Assembly: GCA_029215795.1 (NCBI GenBank)
Contig: JARDYH010000007.1
Span: 89,357,263-89,421,262 of the forward strand
Length of the DNA stretch: 64,000 nucleotides
Reading direction: 5' to 3'
Origin: Anniella stebbinsi
Taxonomy: Eukaryota; Chordata; Lepidosauria; Squamata; Anniellidae
Shown here: positions 44,970 to 56,224 of the stretch, piece by piece
How positions within the stretch are numbered: the first letter of the stretch is position 1
Layout of the letters: each line of letters starts with the position of its first letter
Notes under the pieces: model-generated
The model's input: only the letters and a program-made list of their open reading frames with translations
Told to the model about the DNA's origin: nothing
Databases searched by the model: none
Made by a program: the position numbers and the translations under genes

Positions 44970-45360
44970 CTGAGCCCAATTCAAAGTGCAGTTTTTTACC
45001 TTTGAATTCTTAAATGGTTTGGGACCAAATTACTTGAAGGGCTGCTTTCGCCTGCTGGTGCTTTAAGATCAGAAAGAGGCCCTTCTCATTTGCCCACCTG
45101 TGAGAACAATTAGGTGGGTGATCACTCTTGAGAGAGAGTTTACTGTTCAGTGCACCACACCTTCAAAACAAGCTTGCATCGGAGGTCTGCCATACTTTGC
45201 TCTTGCAGGCTGTTAAGAAGGCCTTGAAAACAGTATTTTATTGTGGCTTTCTAAAGATATGATTACTGCTGCTGCTTGCTATTGCCATTGTTGCTGCTGC
45301 TGTTTTATTGTTGGGTTTTATCATTTCTATTGTTATTTTATTGTGTTTATGTTTTTATTA
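44970..45360 (+). mobile_element. LINE 3' end fragment
   Basis: AAATGGTTTGGGACCAAATTAC, AGGCCCTTCTCATTTGCCC and AAGAAGGCCTTGAAAACAG are typical of L2-type C-terminal coding plus UTR, followed by a TGTTTTTATTA end. Confidence 0.6.
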
Positions 45361-45480
45361 GGGTGACCACATGCCTGGTTTTCTCTGGATTTGTCCAGGT
45401 TTACCCTCCCTCATGATCCGGGGGGCTTTTGATATGTTCTAAAATTGTCCGGAAAATTTTGACAGCCTAGCTTCACTGGA
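45361..45480. mobile_element. TAGGGTGACC-ended scrap of another hAT-like family
   Basis: TAGGGTGACCACATGCCTGG at 45358-45377 shares the outer ten bases with the ~320-bp foldback family but diverges straight after. No matching right end was found. Confidence 0.45.
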
Positions 45481-46375
45481 AATTTCGTGTCTCATGAGAC
45501 TTCCAGGATGAAGTGTCTGCCTGACATCTTGTAAGATGTCAGACACCTTATCCCAGAAGTCTCACGAGACATGAGACTTCTAGGAGAGGCAGGGAAGCCA
45601 CTGCTTGCTGACTTCCTCAGCTCTTGTAAGCCACCGAGCAACACATCTGGCGAGTGCTCCAACCAGCTGCCTCCTGAGCCATCTCAGGAGTCAGGGGACA
45701 CAGTGCTAGGCAGCTGCAACACTTGGTGGCTTCCCTACCTCTTCTGGAAGTCTCCCATCTTGTGAGACTCCTGGGAGAGGTGGGGAAACCGCCCCTCTCC
45801 TATTAGCTTCCCTGCCTCTCAGAAGCCACTGAGCAATGCATCTGCCTAGCGCTCCAACCTATTGCCTCCTAAGCTGGCTCAGCAGTTAGTGGGATGCAGT
45901 GCTAGGCAGACACATTGCTTGGTGGCTTTCCCGCCTCTCCTGGAAGTTCCCTGTCACAAGACGTCTGGGAGAGGCAGGGAAGTCACTGCTTGCTGACTTC
46001 CTCAGCTTTCATAATCCACTGAGCAATCTGCCTATTGCTCCAACCTGGTGCCTCCTGAGCCATCTCAGGAGTCAGCGGGACACAGTGCTAGGCAGCTACA
46101 TCACTCAGTGGTTTTCCCACCTCTCCCGGAACTCTCTCATCTCATGAGGCTTCCAGGAAAGGCCAGGAAGCCACTGCTCAGTTGCTGGCTTCCCCACCTC
46201 TCTGAAGCCACTGAGCAACATGTCTGCCTAATGCTCTAACCCAGTGCCTCCTGAGTGAGCTTTCCTGCATCCCCTGGAAGTTCCCTGTCTCGCAAGACTT
46301 CTGGGAGAGGCAGGGTAGCCGCCACCTAGTCACTAGCTTCCCTGCCTCTCAGTAGCCGGTGAGATGTGAGACTGA
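45481..46375. repeat. ~190-bp tandem satellite, about five units
   Basis: The GAGACTTCTRGGAGAGGCAGG-like phase marker recurs at about 45573, 45764, 45957, 46145 and 46293 (spacings 191, 193, 188 and 148). Each unit also carries GCCACTGAGCAAC, a CTCCAACC...TGCCTCCTGAG block and ACAGTGCTAGGCAG. Neighbouring units have mutated in different directions, and the last unit is shortened. Confidence 0.88.
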
Positions 46376-47431
46376 CAGGTGGGGAAGCCAGGGAGCGGCA
46401 GATTTGTCTTTGCATGATGCAGCCCTTTGCCCTGCTGGAGTGGTGGCTAGCGACATTCGTGCTGCAGCTGCTGCTGCTCCTGTTCACCACCACTTGCATC
46501 CCAACTCCCTGTCTCTGTAGCTGCACTGCCCCCTGTGCCTCCAACAGCAGTAACCAGATGGACCTGCTCATCCCCTCGCCATCCACTAGCATCTTCAGCA
46601 GGGGCACACAGCTGAGCCTGGTCTCGGCTCTGCTTTGGGGCTTCCCTGCATTCAAGGCCGCTTTTGTCGCCTGCCTCCTGCTCCTCACATGCACTGGGGA
46701 TGATGGAGGGAAGAGGAGCTGCTTCCCTACAACAGCCAAGCACCCCCACTGGGGCTGCAACTCTGGGCCCTCCTTTCCCTCTTTGCTGCTCCTTCTCTCA
46801 CCTCCCTCATCAGGAGCCTTGCAAGGGTGAAGGGGCACCCCTGGAGATGCTGGGCTGGGTTTACTCCCAGTAAAAGAAACAGGCATAGGGAGGGAGCTGC
46901 TGGAGCCAGGCACATACTGCTGGTCCTCCCTGGAAGTCTGGCTGGTGACCCCACTTCTTTTCCTTTCCCCACACAGATCCCCTTTTCTCTCTCTCACACA
47001 CACACCATTGCTGAGTGTTGGGTGTTCTTGAACTCTATTATTCCCATCCCGGATTGTTCTCCTCTTTTCCTTGTATCCTAGGAAGTTTCTGTGTCTTGTG
47101 TCACCTTAAAAACAGAGTTACGGCACAACCCTAAATTTGTCTACTCAGAAGTACATCCCTCTGAGTTCAATAGGACTTACCCTTAGGTGAATATGCATAA
47201 AATTACATCCTGAAATAGTGGGGAGGTGGAGAAAAGGAAGGAGAAGGGGGCGTCATTGAAGGCACTGCAGGAATACCAAGCTGTGGGATGTTTGATCATG
47301 ATTAATGCCCCTAAACATTAGCAGAGTGCCTCTCCTTCTGTCCTTTATAACTGCATTTAAGTCCCAGTCAAATATTGACAACACTGAACCAGACAGGTTT
47401 TCTATGGGAAAAGTCTGTACATGATCACAGA

Positions 47432-47432
<1 letters not shown>
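46376..47432. other. GC-rich then mixed unassigned DNA
   Basis: 46440-46830 is GC-rich and open on both strands (154 codons plus, 225 codons minus), the overlap expected from composition rather than coding. At about 47125-47200 there is a dispersed palindromic scrap (TACTCAGAAGTACATCC / AGGACTTACCCTTAGG); related scraps are near 49330, 49480, 51290 and 51570. Confidence 0.4.
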
Positions 47433-47490
<58 letters not shown>

Positions 47491-47510
47491 GTATTATATA
47501 TGTATATGTG

Positions 47511-47560
<50 letters not shown>
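47433..47560. repeat. Compound (AT)n-(GT)n microsatellite
   Basis: (AT)n, GTATGTGTGTGTGTGTGT, a short AT block, GTGAGTGTGTGTGTGT, then (AT)n again. Roughly mirror-symmetrical. Confidence 0.9.
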
Positions 47561-47561
<1 letters not shown>

Positions 47562-48169
47562 AAATAGCGCTTATTCCTCAGTCACCAAGGAGTTTTGCTT
47601 TCAGAAGTAGCTGGAATGAGCTGGAATAAAAGGTGCATGTATGAAAGTTGGTGTGTGTGGGGGTGTGTGTGTGGGGGTGTAAAACCCATTTTTAAATTAA
47701 GTATGTTGAAAAGGTGGCTCTTCTGGGAATCTACTGTTTGTACTGTTTTGGGGTGAACTTTCCCTACTTTGCATTGACTTTCATTAGATTTTATTTACAT
47801 GTTCTGAATTGCTGATAAGTGGAACTTGAAATGCAGTTAAAGTGTTTACAAAGGAACAAATGAAAATTTTACTTGAGAGGAGCTGACTTTGCTTGGAAGG
47901 ATAGATTCCCATTGTTGACTGTTTGATTTATACTATTTCCTTACTGTCTGATAGCTGAGGCTCTGTGTTGCGTTTCCTGTATCACACAACACACACACAC
48001 CGAATGCCTTCTGGGCTTTATTGCAATATTATTTGCATGGATTATCTTTGCAAACTTTGTTCATCTTGTGTGTGACTGGCAACTTGCTCCACAATTGCAG
48101 AAACCTCCCCTCCTAACAACTTCCTCCCTCCTCTGTCAATGATCCTGTTTTGTGTTTGTAATTATGTTA
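47561..48169. other. Unassigned DNA
   Basis: GT-rich patch at about 47650-47680; no gene seen. Confidence 0.35.
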
Positions 48170-49300
48170 ATAGAATCATAGAATAGTAGAGTTTAGGCTG
48201 ACCATCTGAAAAGGAGGACAGGGCTCATATAACTTTAACAGTTGTAGAGAAAGGGGAATTTCAATCAGTGTCATTTGTATGCAATTAGTTCCTGGTGATA
48301 TTCCCTCTTCATCACAGCAGTTAAAGTTGCAGAGCCCTGCCTTCTTTTGTATATGGTCACTGTAGTATAGTGCCTGCACCTTTAACAGTTGTGATGAAGA
48401 GGGAATTTCACCAGGAACTAATTGCATACAAATGACACCTGCTGAAATTCCCTTTTCTCTACAACTGTTAAAGTTATATGAGCCCTGTCCTCCTTTTCAG
48501 ATGGTCAGCCTAGTAGAGTTGGAAGGGGCCTACAAGGCCATCGAGTCCAACCCTCTGCTCAATGCAGGAATCCACCTTAAAGCATGCCTGACAGATGGCT
48601 GTCCAGCTGCCTCTTGAAGGCCTCTAATGTGGGAGAGCCCACAACCTCCCTAGGTCATTGGTTCCATTGCCATACTGCTCTAACAGTCAGGAAGTTTTTC
48701 CTGATATCCAGCCGGAATCTGGCTTCCTGTAACTTCAGCCCATTATTTCACGTCCTGCACTCTGGGATGATCGAGAAGAGATTCTGGCCCTCCACTGTGT
48801 GACAACCTTTCAAGTATTTGAAGAGTGCTATCATGTCTCCCTTCAATCTTCTCTTCTCCAGGCTAAACACGCCTAGTTCTTTCAATCTCTCCTCATAGGG
48901 CTTTGTTTCCAGACCCCTGATCATCCTCATTGCCCTTCTTTGAACACGCTCCAGTTTGTCTGCATCCTTCTTGAAGTGTGGTGCCCAGAACTGCATGCAA
49001 TACTCAAGATGGGACCTTACCAGTGCCAAATAGAGGGGAACCAGTACCTCGCACGATTTGGAAGCTATACTTCTATTAATGGAGCCCAAAATAGCATTTA
49101 CTTTTTTTGCAGCCACATCACACTGTTGGCTCATATTCAGCTTGTGATCTACAACAATTCCAAGATCCTTCTCATTTGTAGTACTTCTGAACCAAGTATC
49201 CCCCATCTTGTAACTGTGCATTTGGTTTCTTTTTCCTAGGTAGAACTTGGCATTTATCCCTATTAAATTTCATTCTATTGTTTTCAGCCCAGCGCTGAAA
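48170..49300 (-). mobile_element. CR1 3' part, longest in the window, split by a foldback
   Basis: The CR1 tail ATAGAATCATAGAATAG is at 48171-48187 and the element resumes at 48513. The minus frame 48748-49221 is open for 157 codons: DLGIVVDHKLNMSQQCDVAA, SHLEYCMQFWAPHFKKDADK, ETKPYEERLKELGVFSLEKR and [13 protein letters not shown]. Beyond it the upstream part reads to about 49300. Truncated at its 5' side and dead as a LINE. Confidence 0.93.
48194..48512. mobile_element. hAT-like foldback MITE, copy 6 (inside CR1)
   Basis: A 319-bp element, TAGGCTGACC to GGTCAGCCTA, flanked by a perfect 8-bp duplication GTAGAGTT (48186-48193 and 48513-48520) made from CR1 sequence. Near-identical in its ends to copy 1 but with the full left arm. 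Confidence 0.97.
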
Positions 49301-50815
49301 GTGTTTATGTCAACACTTTAGGATTGCACATGTATTGCAGTCAATGGGACTTCTGAGTAGAAATATATAATGTTGCCCTGTTCAACTTGCTTAATTTCTG
49401 TCACAATGAAGATTTATCATGAACAGCAATAAAAATACTAATGACCATGTAAGCACCTTCATTTAAGGCTGTAATCCTATTCTCATTTATTTGGGAGTAA
49501 GTTTTATTGAAACCAGTGGGACTTATTTCTGAGATTTCTTTGGGCAGCTTTCTTTGGGCTGAGCATTACACTCTCTGATTGGGATTTCTGTTCTCTGCAC
49601 ATTGTGGCAGTGCAATTTCAGGAGATATTTGGATAAAAGGAGGGAAAGATCCTTGTCTAGAATTGTGATAGTTTCTCATTGATAAACCAGAAATTGAAAC
49701 AAGTTAAGAGATGCTAGTGAGAAGTGACTGCAACAAGCCTTTAGTCCATTTTGTTCAATGGCTTAAGTTTTGCAAGGTAATAGTATTTTATACTCTTTCT
49801 CAATGCTAGGTTACTTGTTTGTTGCACTAGATTTTTCTGCACTTGGATCCTGACTTTAAATGGACATGAGAAAGGTAATGCGGAAAGAGTGTTAAATGTT
49901 AGAAAAGGGTGAGACTACGGTCATGCAGTGAAGGATTTGCAGTAAGAAAATATATTTGAAGGAAGGGAAGACTGTACCACATATAGTTAAGCAAAAGCTT
50001 CAAAGTACAGCAAAAGCTACACAAGTAGGAGTGAGTGAAGTTAATTTCAGATACATTGAATGTCTCACTTGTTGTTTATTTCAGTGATTTTAATATTAAG
50101 GTATCATGTAAAACAGGTTTGTCTTAATTGTGAGCTGTAGAGTCCAACATGTGACCAAGGCCATGTTGGGGTGGGCACGCCCCCTTGGGGCCAGCCATGT
50201 TGGGGTGTCCTCCTTTTTGGCTTCCAAAATATGATCACCTTACCATCTATGCTGTCTTGAGTTTCATCATGGGCGGAAGGTGGAATATCCACACAAAGGA
50301 TGAATAAATGCAACATACAACAGGACTTTTTAAATTATTCACATTTTATTGATTTTTTTTCATTTTGATATTGGACTCACACCTTTTCCTCCACCACTTT
50401 GATCCCCTTGTGCGTTAACATATAAGGCACTCATTTGCCAATGATTAAAAGTCACAGGTGTATTGCAAGGTACAGCATTGGCAGATAAGATGTGATGTTT
50501 AGGAAATACGGGAGAAACGTGTTAACCTCTCCCTCTCTTCCCCCTCCCCACCCCACCCGGGTATTTGCAGCAATATTGCAATAACAAAATGGTAAATCAG
50601 TGTTAAGCAAAACAAAGGGAAATAAAATATAGTAAAATCACCTTTATTTTGAACAAGGGGGGATTCACACTCATACCTATGTCTCAAAATCCAACATTTT
50701 AACATTAAAAAAAAGTTTGGAATGACTCCACTTCAAGCACTTATTCATTTTTTTCCTCTGCTCTCCAATCACACTTTATCCTCCCTTTTATGCATTTGGG
50801 TGTTCCAGTTTGGGT

Positions 50816-50817
<2 letters not shown>
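49301..50817. other. Unassigned DNA
   Basis: Contains scraps of the TGGGACTTATTTCTGAG-type dispersed repeat (about 49330-49370 and 49470-49540). A TCCTCCTTTTTGGCTTCC...GATCACCTTA end at about 50203-50245 resembles a hAT-like right end. No gene recognised. Confidence 0.35.

Positions 50818-50849
<32 letters not shown>
50818..50849. repeat. (AT)n microsatellite
   Basis: About fifteen AT units. Confidence 0.9.
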
Positions 50850-50850
<1 letters not shown>

Positions 50851-51294
50851 TTCTTGCTAGAATGTGCTTACAAACATATATTCACCTGAGGTACTTTTTA
50901 AACAATCACAATTATTGCATTTGGTAGGAATACTTGACATTCAGTTCAAGAATTGTGGTTGAATAATAGTATGTCTTCTTCATTATCATCATTTTAACTG
51001 ATTAAAATGCAATATATTTTCATAGTATCCAAGCTAAAATAAAGAACCTTCGTTTTTGAGATATTGAGGGAATTGTGAGATAAAATTTCATAAATGAAAG
51101 CAATTAATCATTGTTTAACTGAAAGGTCACCTTTAATGTTTCTTTTTTAAATTCCTAGAAAAGGTTTCATAAGAATCTTTTAAAAAATGGGCAAGTGTAT
51201 GACCCTAACAATTGACCCTCAAAGATTAATCAACTAAATCTTTAGGTGATTAGCAGTGCAATTTTAGGCATAAATCCTAGTGAGTTTAATGGGA
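50850..51294. other. AT-rich unassigned DNA
   Basis: No gene recognised. Confidence 0.35.
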
Positions 51295-51500
51295 CTTACT
51301 GCTGGGTTGACACAACACACTAACCCACCCAGTGTGCGTTATTGATGAACCAAATAAACCATACTGCATGGTTAACAAACCACCTTGAAAAAAACACGCT
51401 GTGTTCAGACAACACAATAGCCCACGCTGCAGTAAACACATTGTGTTCAGACAACATGGTAATCCATGGTGGATTAGCATCTTGTGTGAACCCAGCCACT
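51295..51500. mobile_element. Degenerate GTTCAGACAAC foldback
   Basis: Two tandem GTGTTCAGACAACA blocks near 51410 and 51450, ACAACACACTAACCCACC at the left and GTGTGAACCCAGCC at the right. Related to 2157-2347. Confidence 0.55.
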
Positions 51501-51671
51501 CTCAGGGAAGAATGTGTAGAGTTGTGCCCTAAACCAATTGAACCAAAGTGCAGCACAATCCCATGCACGTTCACTCAGAATTTAGTCCACAAAGTTCAGT
51601 GGCACTTACCCCTAGTAAGTGGGTATAGGATAGTAGTGTAATGGTTGTAGCCCCCATTATGATGAGGAAAA

Positions 51672-51835
51672 GGGCTGTAGCTCAGTGACAGAGCAGGCAC
51701 TTTGCTTGCAGAAGGTCCCCAGGTTCAAACCCTGGCATCTCCTGGTAGGGCTGAGAAATACCTTTCTCCCAATCCTTGAAGAGCCACGAACAGTAAACAT
51801 TACCAAGCTAGATAGGCAGTTTTTGACTAGTTTCT
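51672..51835 (+). mobile_element. tRNA-derived SINE
   Basis: The head GGGCTGTAGCTCAGTGACAG contains an A box (TAGCTCAGTGA at 51678-51688) and a B box (GGTTCAAACCC at 51722-51732). A TGGTAGGGCTGAGAAATACC body and a weak AGCTAGATAGGCAG tail follow. A mature tRNA is ruled out by the continuing SINE body and poor acceptor stem. Confidence 0.8.
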
Positions 51836-52816
51836 AGGGTCCACCATGTCTACTTTCTGGAAAAATGGTATGGCTTTTTCATTTTTTAAAAAAATAAATA
51901 AATTAAATAAAGCAGCTTTGGCACAATAGCTAAGCAGCCACTTCTACTTTGGGAACACTTTCTTGGTTAGTAATTGAGAAGAGGAGAATTTAGGTCAGGG
52001 AGATACAGTTTCTCGAATTGCCAAACAAGCCATGGGATCATAAAGAGAGGTGAGTTAGGGGAATTATGCCACTAATTGATAGCAGTAGCCTCATTAATAA
52101 CAGTTAATTAACCATGGGACTAACTTACCAGAGGGGTGTGGTAGGTTTGCCATCGCTTGCCCAGTTTCAGCCAAGCTTAGGAGATTAAGTTGTGGAGGCA
52201 CAGCAAGAAGAACAAGACTCCCAACCCCAAATGATCAGGTGTCACATAAGTATGAATAATGTACAACAACATAGCTGGACATATGATGCCTCCTGCTCTG
52301 TTGCACGCTCAGCATCCTTCTCCAAGACCAAGTAGCAAAACAAAGAACAGGGCCGGCCCAAGTTATTTTGCTACCTGAGGCAAAGAATGTGAGGTCAGCT
52401 CCTTTTAGGGCTGAGGAAGCCTCCATCGGAAATGGAGAGCCACCGCAAGGCAGGGCAGAGAAAACTTAGCTAGATGGATCAATAGTCGGACTCAATCGAA
52501 GGTGGCTCCCTATGTTCCTACTTTTGATTTTTTCAGAACCCAAACAAACACTGCAGTTGTGACTAGGCCAAGCCTGAGCAACTTGTAACTAATCAAGTTG
52601 AATGCAGCTTGTAACCCAATCAGCTTGAATACCAGTTGGATCTGGAGGACTACCAACAGTTGGATGAACCTTCTAATATTTTGCTTTGTCATTCTCATCT
52701 CCCCAACTGAAATGCAAAATCTTCCAGTACAGCAATGTCTCTTCCTCCATCTGTGATTTTTTAAAAAGTTTTGTTCTTCACTTCTAAGACCTCTTGGTTA
52801 ACATGCCACAAAACCC
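51836..52816. other. Unassigned DNA with SINE tail scrap
   Basis: GCTAGATGGATCAATAGTCGG and GGCTCCCTATGTTCCTA at about 52470-52520 are the 3' end of the same tRNA-SINE family. Otherwise no gene seen. Confidence 0.4.
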
Positions 52817-52854
52817 CCCAAACAAACAAACAAACAAACAAACAAACAAACACC
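52817..52854. repeat. (AAAC)n microsatellite
   Basis: About nine CAAA units. Confidence 0.9.
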
Positions 52855-53629
52855 AACCCCACAAAAAAACAAACCTTCTTTGTAGGTTTGAGGGAGATTT
52901 TTTGAAAACTAAACCGGACAAGATATTAAGTGATGTGCAATGTCTTGCGGGTAAGTAGTTTAGATGGATTGATTGACTGGAAAGAATGAAGTAAGTGGAA
53001 TAGCTATTTAAAATCATTTCCCTCTATATATGCAGTTCAGGTGTGAGTGCCAATGCTTATGTCACCAAAATAGCACAAGCCACACTGTCACATGCAAAAG
53101 GGAGGTATCAGCAGGCTCAGTGGAGCCCTATGGTTGGCAGAATCACAAGAAATCTGTGGGAGAAAAATCCCTCTGTGTGTGTGTGTGTGTAGGAGGGGGG
53201 AGAGAAGTCCAAAACAGCCCCAATGAAGACTGAGCATGCTCATTAGCCATAGACTGCTGAGTGGAGGTTGGGGAAAGAACAGAATGGAGTGGAGTAAGCT
53301 GGAGGAGGACACATCTGCCTGACTGGAATACTAAATAGGAGCAGTTCACACCGCAACATTTTGCTGGGATCATATCCCACTTGTATTTGACCGTTAGATC
53401 AAATATGGACATCGGAAAATGGAAAAGTATGTGCTGGGTGGGTGTCTGAAATAGGCCAACAGAGTTGGGGCTAGACCATGGATGAATGTTCTTCCTCTTT
53501 CCCCTGACCTACCGTCCCTCCCTCTGTCTCTCCCATCACATCCATGCCCTGCCTTACAGAAGGTACTGTTATGAAAATGAAGCCATTTTGGATCCTGCAG
53601 AAAGGTCCCCGTCCCACTTCCTGGAGTAG
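52855..53629. other. Downstream flank of the connexin gene
   Basis: Holds a (GT)n run at about 53174-53190. This is where the 3' UTR of the connexin would lie; I did not find a convincing AATAAA on the minus strand close to the stop codon. No other gene seen. Confidence 0.4.
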
Positions 53630-54487
53630 TTACCCTAGCTTCCCATGTTTTAAGGCTTCCATCTCCTTACACTGGGAGTTACTTGTGAGGGGGGAGGAGA
53701 CAGGTTTGTAATCTGCTCCATGGAAAACCTGAGCGCCCACTTCAATGCTGTCATGTTTACTGGGAGCCAGGGAGCCAGGGTCCTTCTTGAGGATGAGCAC
53801 TTCGCTGTCATGTCTTCGGTGGCTGTCACTTCGCTCTTCGAGTTGCTCCTTACACCTCTTTACAATGAGGTAGGAGGCTTCAATGAGGCTGAGGAGGACA
53901 CAAACACAGGCCGAAATGATCATGAAAAGGGTGAAGATGTTCTTCTCTGTCGGCCTAGCTATGTAGCAGTCTACATCGTTGGGACAAGGTGGGAGGGAAC
54001 ATTTCACCAGATTGGGAAGCCTGTAGTTTGGGTAGACATGGTAAAAGAGATAGAGGAACAAAATGTCCACAAAGGCCTTGACGAGAAGACTGAAGAGATA
54101 AGTCCACCACAAGCCTCCACGCTTCTTGCCTGGAGGATAACGAGAAATACACTCAGGTCCATACTTCTCCAAACGTTTCCTGAGTTTGGCTTCCCGGTAG
54201 GCAACATGCATGATGACCAGCAAGGAAGGACAGGTCACTAGGATGAGTTGCAGAGCCCAGAGGCGGATATGGGAGATTGGGAAGTACAGATCATAGCAGA
54301 CATTGGGGCACCCAGGCTGCTGGGTGTTGCAGTCAAACTCCTTATGGTCATCTCCCCAAACTTTCTCAGCCGCCACTAAGTAGACGAGCAGACGGAAGAT
54401 AAAGACCACTGAAAGCCAGATGCGTCCGAAGGCTGTGGAATATTTGTTCACCCCGCCCAAGAGCTCTTCCAAGCCAGACCAGTTCAT
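53630..54487 (-). CDS. GJB5: Gap junction beta connexin, GJB5-like (Cx31.1)
   Basis: Complete 285-residue connexin, a four-pass plasma-membrane protein that oligomerises into hexameric hemichannels forming gap junctions. In order: the N-terminal helix [22 protein letters not shown]1 about 21-41; extracellular loop 1 with C53, C60 and C64 (C-X6-C-X3-C); TM2 about 75-96; a cytoplasmic loop; TM3 about 126-150 after [11 protein letters not shown]; loop 2 with C163, C168 and C174 (C-X4-C-X5-C); TM4 about 184-207; and a ~75-residue cytoplasmic tail. All six loop cysteines are present. MNWS at the start, DDHK before the first cysteines, YPNYRLP and EKNIFTLFM favour GJB5 over GJB3 or GJB4. The start codon has A at -3 (ACCATGA) and lies 28 nt from a good acceptor, as in connexin genes with a non-coding first exon. 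A same-strand GJB4-like pseudogene lies 15.5 kb downstream. Confidence 0.92.
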   Translation of the reverse strand: MNWSGLEELLGGVNKYSTAFGRIWLSVVFIFRLLVYLVAAEKVWGDDHKEFDCNTQQPGCPNVCYDLYFPISHIRLWALQLILVTCPSLLVIMHVAYREAKLRKRLEKYGPECISRYPPGKKRGGLWWTYLFSLLVKAFVDILFLYLFYHVYPNYRLPNLVKCSLPPCPNDVDCYIARPTEKNIFTLFMIISACVCVLLSLIEASYLIVKRCKEQLEERSDSHRRHDSEVLILKKDPGSLAPSKHDSIEVGAQVFHGADYKPVSSPLTSNSQCKEMEALKHGKLG

Positions 54488-54530
54488 GGTGTCTGGTTTC
54501 TTCTATGAACAATGCCTGAAAAGAGACAGA
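54488..54530 (-). other. Splice acceptor and 5' UTR of the connexin coding exon
   Basis: Minus strand CTGTCTCTTTTCAG with AG at 54517-54516, followed by 28 nt of 5' UTR to the ATG at 54487. The first non-coding exon and promoter should lie at higher coordinates but were not identified. Confidence 0.75.
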
Positions 54531-54554
54531 TGGTAGAGTTAGAAATAGTGCAGC

Positions 54555-54625
54555 CTTGCCCAACTTGGTGCCTTCCAGATGTGTTGGGAACTGTAGTTCA
54601 ATACATTTGTAGGAAGGCTGCTCTA
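54555..54625. mobile_element. TTGTAGTCCAA foldback scrap
   Basis: CCCAACTTGGTGCCTTCCAG and GGAACTGTAGTTCAAT match one arm of the family at 15772-15892. Confidence 0.6.
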
Positions 54626-56224
54626 GATAGTTCGCCAACAGCATCGTAGTGCTAGACCTGACTTTGGGGATCCAATACCAGAAATTCCCAATGATAATTC
54701 AAAATCTTCACAGTTGTAGAGCCCATCTATCTAAAGAAGGGATGCCTATGTTTCACCCAAGATAGCAACATGCCCATACAAAGACCAGGAAATTACCTAT
54801 ATGCCATGCTCCCTGCCCTTATTTCCCAACCAGAGGAGAACTTCTTTAGGATGAAGAGCCTTTGCAGCTTTGAGAAGGTGTAAAAGTGTATATGTGTATG
54901 TTGGGGGGGAGGCATATGTGTGGGATGGAAAATGCCGGGAACTGCTCCTTCGTATGAAGGTAGTAGTGTTGCAAGTTCACAAATAGGTCCCCATTTCCTT
55001 CTGTTGTGAAATGTTGGAAGCTTTATATTTCACGAACGTTGGGATGAAAGTGCTTGGGATAAAAAGTGCTAATACTTGGGTGTGTCTTTTGGCTCAGTGG
55101 ATGGAGTCCAGGGGTGGCTTGGTGGTGGAGACCGTTGATTTCTTTTTCCCTGAGGCCAACTCTGATTGAGTCTCTTCCCTTCCCTTTGCAAGGGCAGTAC
55201 CTGCTTTGTACAAAGAAACCCATCGGTTTTTCATCTATGTATCCCTAAGAACTGTGAGGAAGGGAGAAGGCTAGGCTTAATGGTTTCCTATGGATGGGGG
55301 GGGGGGGTTTATTCCTGAAGAGAAAAATCCTCCCTGCAGAATTTTGGGCAATGGTTGCCTGCTCTTTGAAGTCATCAAAGAACTTTGAACCAATGAGTGA
55401 ACCCAAAGTCTGCAGTTAGTACATAAGAAATCAAACCATTTGCAGGAGCCCTGGGGTAACAAGCTTCAACAGGAGCCATGCCCTGGTGCCTTTGACATGT
55501 AAAGGGTTCAAGGTGGAGGTGTGTATGTGTTGTGGGGAGAAGAAGAAGGCTAATTAGACTTTAGAAGGACATTACGGGGCTGTTTGATGCTCCCCTCTCC
55601 CCTTGAGGATCTCTTTGAGGAAGGCATAGAGGCTGAGATTCTGGAACAAAAAAGAGAGTTCAGAGGCCACAAAGGTGATTCATCTTTAATCTGTAAAACC
55701 AGCCAAGGTTTACTAATTCATCACAGACCAAGCATGGAGAAAGAACATAACATAAGGATTTCCAGGCTGGATCAGACAGAATTTCCATCTAATCCTGAAT
55801 TGTGTGTCTAGGTCAACCAGCTTTAGGTGTCCGGACACTCACAACCAGAGCACAAAAGCAGTAATGTTTCACCACTTCATTCCCAGTACTCAGGGTTGTA
55901 TGACTGCTTTGGTGCATGAGGTTCCCTGGAGTTTTCATGCCACTTTGCATGGATAGACCTCTCCCCTGTGAAGTTGTTTGATTTTCTCTCTTTCTCTTTC
56001 TCTTTTTATACTTCACCTGACCTAGGGATGATCAATATGAGTTAATTATTCATTGGCTATTGTCATTTTTATTAACAATAATAATTATAATATTTCACCT
56101 GGAGTCTTTGCAGAAAGACCCTAGCCAGTGGTGGTTTCAGGGAAGGACTTGGGGATGGATGTCCAGAGACACACAGAGCAGAATGGGCTCCAAACACTGT
56201 AGGGATGGCTTGCCACATTTTTGA
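54626..56224. other. Upstream flank of GJB5; mostly unassigned
   Basis: G run at about 55297-55306. At about 55740-55815 a CR1/L3-type tail in reverse (GAACATAACATAAGGATTTCC, GGCTGGATCAGACAG). The first exon of GJB5 may lie here but no promoter motif was convincing. A (TCTTTC)n pyrimidine patch is at about 55983-56003. Confidence 0.4.

Noticed and set aside
45481..46375. CRISPR-like array
   Set aside because: Regularly spaced repeats are whole ~190-bp satellite units, not short repeats with unique spacers; the setting is a vertebrate genome.
46326..47003. Long open frames on both strands (225 codons minus, 154 codons plus) in GC-rich DNA
   Set aside because: They overlap almost completely on opposite strands, have no recognisable domain and are explained by low stop-codon density in GC-rich sequence.
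48748..49221. 157-codon open frame as a host gene
   Set aside because: It matches the C-terminal end of CR1 ORF2 seen in several other copies here and is followed by the CR1 3' tail.
51672..51745. Possible tRNA gene
   Set aside because: A and B boxes are present but the sequence continues into a SINE body and there is no convincing acceptor stem; treated as a tRNA-derived SINE.
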